Source of the DNA: Stenotrophomonas maltophilia
GTDB taxonomy: Bacteria; Pseudomonadota; Gammaproteobacteria; Xanthomonadales; Xanthomonadaceae
DNA: 64,000 bases
NCBI RefSeq assembly: GCF_004920835.1
Contig: NZ_QFHO01000012.1
Coordinates: 1 to 64,000, forward strand
Direction of reading: 5' to 3'
The number at the start of each line of letters is the position of its first letter. The stretch's first letter is position 1. Positions 9,133 through 18,800 of this stretch are shown one piece after another. The notes beneath the pieces are model-generated. The model was not told the DNA's origin. It made no database searches and worked only from the letters and a program-made list of their open reading frames with translations. Made by a program: the position numbers and the translations under genes.

Positions 9133-9197
9133 GGAGGAACGACCTCCCCCACATCGGGAATCAATGACCAGGACGGCCTGGCCCTACCAAGAGGAGG
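9133..9197 (+). promoter_or_regulatory. Guanidine-II (mini-ykkC) riboswitch
   Basis: Two hairpins with the class signature ACGR loops: GGAGG-A-ACGA-CCTCC (9133-9147) and CCAGG-ACGG-CCTGG (9168-9181), followed by the sugE Shine-Dalgarno GAGGAGG (9191-9197). The pyrimidine run CCTCC of hairpin 1 (9143-9147, continuing to 9150) can pair with the Shine-Dalgarno, so guanidinium binding to the two loops would free translation initiation. The identification rests on the loops and on the guanidinium exporter downstream; hairpin 1 has an extra A before its ACGA. Confidence 0.85.
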
Positions 9198-9203
9198 GCT
9201 GTC

Positions 9204-9521
9204 ATGGCCTGGATCTATCTGTTGTTCGCCGGCCTGCTGGAAATCGTCTGGGCCGTGTCCATGAAGCAGTCTGAAGGCTTCACCAGGCTCACCCCTACCG
9301 TGGTCACCATCATCGGCATGATCGCCAGCTTCTGGCTGCTTGCGGTGGCCATGCGCAGCCTGCCGCTGGGTACCGCTTATACGATCTGGACGGGCATCGG
9401 GGCGGTTGGCGCCTTCGTGGTCGGCATCGTGTTCCTTGGCGAGCAGGTCAGCCCGATGCGGATCGGTGCGGCGCTGCTGATCGTTTCCGGCCTGGTGCTG
9501 ATGAAACTCTCGAGCAGCTGA
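9204..9521 (+). CDS. sugE: Guanidinium exporter of the SMR family (SugE/Gdx)
   Basis: A 105-aa inner-membrane protein with four hydrophobic helices. The conserved membrane Glu is E13 (LLEIVWAVSMK), followed by the SugE/Gdx-type segments KQSEGFT and LGTAYTIWTGIGAVG. Members export guanidinium in exchange for protons as antiparallel dimers. The riboswitch directly upstream supports guanidinium rather than quaternary ammonium as the natural substrate. A hairpin follows the stop. Confidence 0.93.
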   Translation: MAWIYLLFAGLLEIVWAVSMKQSEGFTRLTPTVVTIIGMIASFWLLAVAMRSLPLGTAYTIWTGIGAVGAFVVGIVFLGEQVSPMRIGAALLIVSGLVLMKLSSS

Positions 9522-9534
9522 ATGCATTTAGTTG

Positions 9535-9556
9535 GGCGGAGAAAGGAATCTCCGCC
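9535..9556 (+). terminator. Hairpin after sugE
   Basis: GGCGGAGA-AAGGAA-TCTCCGCC, a perfect 8-bp stem shortly after the stop but without a clear T-run, so it may be an attenuating or stabilising hairpin. Confidence 0.5.
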
Positions 9557-9867
9557 TGCTGCAGGTATATGCATTTTCGGCAAAACCATTTTGTCCGCCC
9601 GTTTTATTTGACGTGCGTCATGAAAATAACGAGCTTGATTCACATGCCGCTGGCGCCATCGGCCGCACAGTGCCGCCATTCGTCATCCGAAATCGGGGAG
9701 TTTTCGCCTTGACGGACACGTTGGCCTGCCTGTTCCAGGTGCGGTCGCGTGAAGATGTGAAGATTTTCAGAAGTTAATGAAGCCAGGCCTTGTTCCCATG
9801 TCGGGAACCGGGGTGGGCCGCATTGTCTTCAAAAGAACCTGCCTGCAGTGCCATCCGGTCTTTTCAT
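9557..9867 (+). other. Non-coding leader of the autotransporter gene
   Basis: About 310 bases without a credible gene. It is less GC-rich than its surroundings (runs such as GCATTTTCGGCAAAACCATT and ATGAAAATAAC). A TTGACG at 9608-9613 could be a -35 element but no good -10 sits 16-18 bases later, so I do not assign a promoter. A long untranslated leader would fit a regulated surface adhesin. Confidence 0.4.
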
Positions 9868-9879
9868 GGAGATTTACCG

Positions 9880-12800
9880 ATGAACCGCATTTACCGTCTG
9901 GTTTTCAATCGTGCCCTCGGCGTAATGCAGGTTGCTTCGGAGGTCGCCCAGAATCCCGGCGGAAGCGCGGTCTGCGCAGGGCGGGTGCCGCGATTGCGGG
10001 CGCACCAGTTGGCGGTGGCATTGGCTGCCATGCTGGCCAGTGGTTCGGCGTTCGCGGCTTGCTCGACACCGGGACCGAATATCAACTGCACGGGTACCAC
10101 CAACAACTTCGCGGATGCCACCAATGGTGTCAATGTAACCGTGGCGGCCGGCGCGAATGTAGGAAGCACTGCCGGCCTGGGCAACTCGATGACGTTGAGC
10201 GGTAACGGCATCCAGCTCACCAACAACGGCACGATCGGTACCAGCGTAGGTATTTTTGCCGCCTCCGGCGCGGTGCTGGGCAATGCGAGTGGCCAGACGA
10301 TCACCGTCGACAACACTTCGACCGGCACCCTGCAGGGCTTCATCGATGTCGCCGCCCTGTTGGGTGCGAGTGGGCGTGCGCTGTCCGTGCAGAATGGCGC
10401 AAGTGGCGTCACCACGATCAACAACGCCGGCACCGTCAACATGAATTTCCTGTTGGGCGGAATCGGTACGGCCGATGCGCCGGCCATCGTCAGCTACGGC
10501 GGCGCGCGAACGGTTCTGAGCAATACCGGAGGGATTACCGGGCGGGTCGGTCTCGCCGGATCGGCGGCAGGCAATTCGGTGACCAACAGCGGCACGATCA
10601 CCGGCAGCGTCTACCTCGGCGATTCCACGCTGGGGAATACCTTTACCGCCGTATCCGGGTCCAATGTGGCAACTGGGACCGGGGCGTCGGCGGGCATCGA
10701 TGTGCTGGGCGGTATCTCGGTCTCGCTGGCAGCGGCCGGTACGGTCAACGCAGGTGTCGGTACTGGTGCAGCCAACAACACGCTGGTGCTGCAGAACAGC
10801 CCGACCGGCCCAGGCTCCGGCACCGGCGGGGCGCAGACCACGCTGGGCTGGAACCAGTACCTCAACTTCCAGCGGCTGACCGTCAACAGCGGTACATGGA
10901 ACCTGCAGGGAGCCTGGACCGGAACCGGGCCCACGACGCTCAATGACGGTCTGGTCAATTTCAACAATGCTGCCTCCTTCGGCACCGGGCTGTTCACGGC
11001 CAACGGCGGTGCCATTGCCGCCTCCACGGCGGGCCTGAACCTGACCAACGCCTTCAACCTTGGCGGCAACCTTTCCCTCGGCGGAACCAATGCGTTCGGC
11101 CTGGGGGGCGTGCTTTCAGGCGCTGGCGGCCTGGCGGTCAACAACACCGGCATCGTCACCCTCGGCGGCGCGAACCTGTTCTCCGGCGGCGTCAACCTCA
11201 ATGCCGGTGGCCTGCTGCTGGGCAATGCGGGTGCTCTCGGCTCAGGCACCCTCACCGTGGGTGGTCTGGCGTCGCTGGACACCACCGCCGCGTTCAACCT
11301 GAGCAACAACCTGATCGTCAGCGGGGGCGGCACGCTCAACCTGCTCGGCAACAACAGTCTCGGCCTCAACGGTTCGATCTCCGGCGCCGGCAACCTGGTC
11401 AAGGCGGGGCCGGGTACGCTCACCTTGAATGGTACCAACCTGCTCACGGGCTCCTTCTCGGTCACCGGTGGTGCGCTGGCATTGGGCGCCGGTGGCAGCC
11501 TGTCGCCGACAAGTGCGATCTCGCTGAGCGCAGGGACCAACCTCGATCTCTCGGTTGCGGCCAGCCAGACCATCGGCTCACTCGCCGGATCCGGTGCGCT
11601 CAACCTCGGCGCGCACAGCCTCACCCTTGGTGGCCTGAACACCAGCACCAGCTTCTCCGGCGTCATCGGCGGTGTCGGTGGCGCGCTGGTCAAGGTCGGT
11701 ACGGGTACCCAGACCCTGTCTGGTGCCAATACCTTCACCGGTGGCGTCGCGCTAAACGGCGGCGGCCTGCTGCTGGGCAATGCTGCTGCGCTGGGCAGCG
11801 GTGCACTCAGCGTCGGCGGCAACGTGACGCTCGATGGAACCACGGGAGCGCTTGCACTGGCCAACGCGGTCAACCTGGGTGCGGGCAGCATCCTCAATCT
11901 GCCCGGCAACCAGGCGCTGACGTTCAACGGCGTGATCGGGGGCACCGGCAGCCTGGTCAAGAATGGGGCGACCACGCTGACACTCAACGGTGCAAATAGC
12001 TTTGGTGGTGGGCTGGGGCTCAATGCCGGTGGCCTGGTCCTGGGCAATGCCGGCGCGCTCGGAACCGGCACGTTGAATGTTGGCGGTGTGACAACGCTCG
12101 ATGCCAGCGCGGCGCTGAGCGTGGGCAATGGCATCAACCTCGGTGCAGGTGGCCTGCTCAATGTACTGGGCAGCAATGCACTGACGCTGGGCGGCTCCAT
12201 CGGTGGTACCGGCAGCCTGGTCAAGAACGGTGCTGCCACGCTGACGCTGGGCGGCGCGAATACCTTCACCGGCGGTCTGGCGATCAATGCCGGCAAGGTC
12301 GCGGTGGGCAGCGGCGGAAGCCTGGCGGCCGGTGGTGCGGTCAACCTGGCCGGCGTTGGCGCGGACCTGGACATCTCGCTCGGCGGCAACCAGACCATCG
12401 GCGCGCTGTCCGGTATCGCCGGCAGCACGGTGACGCTGGGCAGCAGCACGCTCACCTTCGGTGATGCCACCAACCAGACGTTCGCGGGCGTGATCGGCGG
12501 TACCGGCGGCCTGGTCAAGCAGGGCACGGGCATCCAGACGCTGAGCGGCGCCAACACCTTCAGTGGGGGCGTGAATCTGACGGCGGGCGGCCTGCTGCTG
12601 GGCAACAACAGTGCGATCGGCAGCGGTGCGTTGACGGTTAGTGGAAACGGTACGCTCGATGGCTCGGCCGCACTGAACCTCGGCAATGCCATCAACCTGA
12701 GCGCGGCGCTGACCCTGCCGGGCAGCCAGAACCTCACGTTGGGCGGCAACATCACCGGCACCGGCAGCCTGACCAAGAACGGTGCCTCGCTGCTGACCTT

Positions 12801-15800
12801 GAATGGCACCAACACTTTCAGCGGGGGACTGAATCTCAACGCGGGCGGGTTGTTGCTTGGCAATGGCGGCGCGCTTGGCACTGGTGCCCTGAACGTGAGT
12901 GGCAGTGCGTCGCTTGACGGCAGCGCGGCGCTGAGCCTGGCCAACAATGTGACCCTGGGCAGTGGGGCTGTGCTGTCGCTGCCGGGTTCGCAGGCGATCA
13001 CGCTCGGCGGGGTGGTTTCCGGAGCCGGTGGCCTGGTCAAGAACGGCGCCAGCACGCTCACGCTCAACGGCGCCAACAACTTCGCCGGTGGGCTGACGCT
13101 CAACGGCGGTGGCCTGATGCTGGGCAACGCTGGCGCACTGGGAACCGGGTTGCTTGCCGTGGGCGCGAACGCGACCCTGGGCAGCACGGTGGCATTGAAC
13201 CTGGGCAATGCCATCGATCTCGACGCCGGTGCGCAACTGAGCCTGACCAGCAATGAGAATGTTGCTCTGGGCGGACTGATCACCGGCACCGGTGGCCTGA
13301 TCAAGACCGGCACTGGCGTGCTGTCGTTGAACAACAGCAACACCTTCAGTGGTGGCCTGGCGCTGAACGCGGGCGGCCTGTCGGTTGGCGCCAGCGGTGC
13401 ACTGGGTACCGGTGCGCTGAACATCGGCGGCAATGTTTCGCTGGATGCGAGTGCGCCGGTTTCGCTGGTCAATGCAGTGAACCTGGGCACCAACACGCTG
13501 ACCCTGCCGGGCAGCAACAATCTCACCCTGAGCGGCGTGGTGGGGGGAACCGGTGGCCTGATCAAGAACGGCGCCTCGACGCTGACCCTGTCCGGTGCCA
13601 ATACCTTCCTCGGTGGCGCTGCGGTCAACGCCGGTACGCTGGCGCTCGGCGCGGGAGGCAGTCTTGCCGCCGCCGGTGCGGTGGACCTCGCCGGTGCCGG
13701 CGCGACGCTGGACATCTCCGCGGCGGGTGCAGGGCAGACCATCGGTGCATTGAACGGCATCGCCGGCAGCCATGTGGCGCTGGGCACGCAGACGCTGACC
13801 TTCGGCGGCGCCGGCAACGGCAGCTTTGCCGGTCTCATCGATGGCAGTGGTGGATTGATCAAGGCTGGCGCGGGCGTGCAGACGCTGTCCGGAGCCAATA
13901 CCTTCAGTGGCGGCGTCGCGCTCGATGCCGGCGGCCTGATCCTCGGCAATGCCGGGGCGTTGGGTACTGGGGCGCTGGGCATTGGCGGCAACGTCAGCCT
14001 GGACACGACGGCTGCGCTGGATCTGGCCAATGCGGTGAACTTCGGCGCGGGTTCGCAGCTGACGCTGGGAGGCAGCAATGACCTCAGCCTGGCGGGCGTG
14101 CTGGCCGGTGGCGGCAGCCTGGTCAAGAACGGTCCGGGCCTGCTGACGCTCAACAACACCAATACCTTCGGTGGTGGCCTGACCTTGAACGGTGGTGGCC
14201 TGGTGGTCGGTGCGAACGGCGCACTCGGTTCCGGCGCGCTGGCGGTGAATGCCAGTACCACGCTGGATGCAGGCGCCGCGGTGACACTGGGCAATGCAGT
14301 CACGCTGGGCTCGGGCGTTGCACTGACATTGCCGGGCAGCAATGCGTTGACGCTGTCGGGTGTGATCGACGGCAATGGCAGTCTGATCAAGAACGGTGCC
14401 ACCACGTTGACGCTGTCCGGTATCAATACCTACACAGGAGGTACCACCATCAACGCCGGCACACTGGCGCTGGGGGCGGGTGGCAGCCTTGCCGCAGCGG
14501 GTGATGTCACGCTGGGCGCAGGCGCTGGCTTCGATATCTCCGGTGCCGGTGGCAGCCAGACCATCGGTGCGCTCAACGGTGCGGGTGGAAGCACGCTGGC
14601 GCTGGGCGCAAACTCGCTGACCTTCGGCACAGCGACGAACGCCGCGTTCGATGGCGTGATCAGTGGCGGCGGCGGTCTGGTCAAAGTGGGCGCGGGCGTG
14701 CAGACGTTGTCCGGTGCCAACACGTTTGGCGGCGGCGTGACGCTCAACGCAGGCGGGCTGGTGCTCGGCAATGATGCGGCGCTGGGTACCGGTGCATTGA
14801 CCGTCGGCGGTGCCGCCACGCTGGACACCACCGGCCTGGCAACGCTGGCCAACAACATCGCGCTCAATGCCGGGCTGACCGTGCTCGGCAGCAATGCGCT
14901 GACACTCAACGGTGTCCTTTCCGGGGCTGGCAGCCTGACCAAGAATGGCGTCGCGACGCTGACCTTGAACGGCATCAACACCTACACCGGTGGCACCAAC
15001 ATCAATGCCGGCACGCTGGCGCTGGGTGCCGGTGCCAGCCTGGCGACGAGTGGTACCGTCAACCTCGCCACCGGTGCCACGCTGGATCTGTCTGCCGGCA
15101 GCGGCACGCAGGTGTTCGGTACGCTGGTCGGCAACGGTACGGTGAACCTTGGTGCCAGCTCGATCGAAGTCGGCGGTGCCACCAATGGCACGTTCAGTGG
15201 CTCGATCGCAGGCACGGGTGGCCTGACCAAGGTCGGTTCGGGCATTGAAACGCTGACCGGCACCAATACCTATACCGGCGGCACCTTCATCAACGCCGGC
15301 ACGCTGGCGATTGGTCCGGGTGGCAGCCTGGCTGCGGACGGGGCGGTGACGCTCACTGCGGCGGGAACCGGCTTCGACATCTCGGCGTCCGGCGCCAGCC
15401 AGACGATTGGTTCGCTGGCCGGCGTGAGCGGCTCCACGGTCAGCCTGGGCGCGCAGTCGCTGATCCTCGGCGGCATCGGCAACAGCGTGTTCGACGGTGC
15501 GATTTCCGGCACCGGCGGCCTGGTCAAGAATGGCGCCGGCATCCTCACGCTGGGTGGCGCCAATCTGTTCAGTGGTGGCGTTGCACTCAACGGCGGTGGC
15601 CTGATGGTCGGCAACAACGCCGCGCTCGGCACTGGTGCGCTGACGGTGGGCGGCAACGCGACGCTGGATGCAACGACAGGCGTCAGCCTGGCCAACAACA
15701 TCGGGCTTGCAGCGGGCGTCAACCTCGACCTGCTCGGCAGCCAGGCGCTGACACTGGGCGGTGTGATTTCGGGTACCGGTGGCCTGATCAAGAACGGTGC

Positions 15801-18800
15801 GGCTACCGTGACCCTGACCGGTGCGAATACCTACACCGGAGGCACCACCATCAACAGCGGCACGCTGGCCATCGGTGCTGGTGGCAGCCTGGCGTCGACC
15901 GGTGCGGTGAACCTGGCCGGTTCCGGCACCCTCGACATTTCGGCCGGCAACCAGAGCATCGGCTCGCTTGCAGGTGTGGCCGGCAGCACCGTGGCCCTCG
16001 GTGGCAGCTCATTGAGCCTGGGCGGCACGGTGGACAGCACCTTCAATGGCGCGATCAGCGGCAACGGTGGTCTGATCAAGAACGGCGCTGGCGTGCAGAC
16101 GCTCAATGGTGCGAGCACCTTCAGTGGTGGCGTAACGCTCAATGCCGGTGGCCTGGTGGTCGGCAACAATGCTGCACTGGGCACCGGCGCGGTAACGGTG
16201 GGGGGTAATGCCACGCTCGATTCGAACACCGCGGTGACGCTGGCCAACAACTTCATCCTCAACAACGGGTTGACTGTACTCGGCAGCAACAACCTCACCC
16301 TCAACGGCAGCCTGAGCGGCACTGGTTCGCTGACCAAGGACGGCGCGGCGACGCTGACCTTGAACGGTACCAATACCTATACCGGTGGCACCTTCATCAA
16401 TGCCGGTACGCTGGCATTGGGCGCTGGCGCGAGCCTGTATGGCAGTGGCATCGTCAACCTGGCTTCGGGGGCGACCTTCGACCTGTCGGCGGGCAGCGGC
16501 ACGCAGCAGTTCGGCACCCTGGTCGGCAACGGTACGGTGAACCTGGGCGGCAACACCTTGACCATTGGTGGTCCCGTCAATGGCACGTTCGGTGGTTCGG
16601 TGGGGGGGACCGGTGGGCTGATCAAGGAGGGCAGCGGCACCCAGACCCTGACCGGTGCCAATACCTTCACCGGAGGCACTACCATCAATGCGGGCACGCT
16701 GGCGATTGGCGCCGGTGGCAGCCTGGCATCGAATGGCGCGGTGACATTGGCCAATGCCGGTACAGCGTTCGACATTTCTGCCGGTGGTGCGCAGAGCATC
16801 GGATCATTGGCCGGTGTTGCCGGCAGTACGGTCGCGCTGGGTGGCAGCACACTGACCCTCAATGGCGTGGGCAACACCACCTTCGCTGGTGACATTACCG
16901 GCACCGGCGGATTGGTGAAGAACGGGGCGGGTGTGCAGGCCCTGACCGGCGCGAACACGTTCAGTGGCGGCGTGGCACTCAACGCCGGTGGCCTTGCCTT
17001 GGGCGACAACGCTGCACTGGGAACCGGCACGCTGACCGTGGGTGGCGACGCCAGTCTGGACGGCACCAGCGCGCTGACGCTGGCCAATACCGTGCAGCTG
17101 GCCAGCGGCACGTTGACTCTGGCCGGCAGCAACGCGCTGACCTTGAACGGCCCGATCAGCGGCGCTGGCGGCCTGCTCAAGGATGGCGCAGCAACGGTCA
17201 TCCTGGGCGGTGCCAGCACCTATACCGGCACCACCACCATCAACAGCGGCACATTGGCGGTGGCGGCCGGTGGCAGCCTGTCCGGTGCCAGCACGGTCAA
17301 CCTGACCGGCGCCGGCACGTTGGACATCAGTGCCGGTGGCAATCAGAGCATCGGAGGCCTGGCCGGCGTGACCGGATCCAGCGTGGTGCTGGGCGGTGCG
17401 ACCCTGACCACCGGCGGCAACAACGGCAGCACCACCTTCGGCGGTGTGCTCAGTGGCACCGGCGGCCTGGTGCAGAGCGGCACCGGCACGCTGACCCTGA
17501 GCGGCGACAATGTGTATACGGGCGGCACCACCATCAATGGTGGCAGCACGCTGCAGATTGGCAACGGTGGCAGCACCGGCTCGGTGCTGGGCGACATCAC
17601 CAACAACGGCAGCCTGGTCTACAACCTGGGCAGCACCGCAACCGTGGGCGGCGTGGTCAGTGGCAGCGGTGGCCTGACCCAGGCCGGCAGCGGCACGCTG
17701 GTGCTGACCGGTAACAACACCTATACCGGCGGCACCACCATCAATGCCGGCGGTACGCTGCAGATCGGCAACGGCGGTGCGACGGGTGCGATTGTTGGTG
17801 ACATCACCAACAACGGTGCGCTGGTATCCAATGTGGCCGGCAACACCACGCTGGATGGCACCATCAGCGGCAGCGGCGGCCTGACCCAGGCCGGCGCCGG
17901 CACGCTGACCCTGACCGGCAACAACACCTATACCGGCGGCACCACCATCAACGCCGGTGGCACGCTGCAGGTCGGCAATGGCGGCGCGGCTGGCGCCATC
18001 ACCGGCAACGTCGCCAACAACGGCAGCCTGGTCTTCGACGTGGCGGGCAACACCACGGTCGGCGGCGCGATCAGTGGCAGCGGTGGCCTGACCCAGGCGG
18101 GTAGCGGTGTGCTGACCCTGGTCGGCAACAACACCTACTCCGGCGGCACCACCATCAATGCCGGCGGCACGCTGCAGGTCGGCAACGGTGGTGCGACCGG
18201 CGCCATCGCTGGTGACATCACCAACAATGGTGCGTTGATTTCCAACGTGGCTGGCAACACCGCGCTGGGCGGCACCATCAGCGGCAGTGGCGGCCTGACC
18301 CAGGCTGGTAGCGGTACGCTGCTGCTGACCGGCAACAACACCTTCACCGGCGGTACCACCATCAATGCCGGCGGCACGCTGCAGCTGGGCAATGGTGGTG
18401 CGACCGGTTCGATCGTGGGTGACATCACCAACAACGGCACGCTGCTGTCGAACGTGGCCGGCAACACCACGCTGGGCGGCACCATCAGCGGCAGCGGCGG
18501 CCTGACCCAGGCCGGCAGCGGCACGCTGACCGTGACCGGCAACAACACCTATACCGGCCCGACCACCATCAACGCCGGCGGTACCCTGCAGGTCGGCAAT
18601 GGCGGCGCCACCGGTGCGATCGGCGGCAGTGTGGCCAACAACGGCAGCCTGGTGTTCAACGTGGGTGGCAACACCACGGTCGGCGGCGCCATCAGTGGCA
18701 GCGGCGGCCTGACCCAGGCCGGCAGCGGCACGCTGATCCTGGGCGGTAACAACACCTATACCGGCGGCACCACCATCAACACCGGCGGCACGCTGCAGGT

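Noticed and set aside
9608..9636. A sigma70 promoter (TTGACG) for the autotransporter gene.
   Set aside because: No acceptable -10 hexamer at 16-18 bases from the TTGACG.
10611..14426. A 1271-codon open frame on the minus strand within the autotransporter gene (and another at 11752-13773).
   Set aside because: It mirrors the repetitive GC-rich plus-strand gene, is Pro/Ala/Ser-rich without domains, and the plus strand encodes a full autotransporter with signal and barrel.
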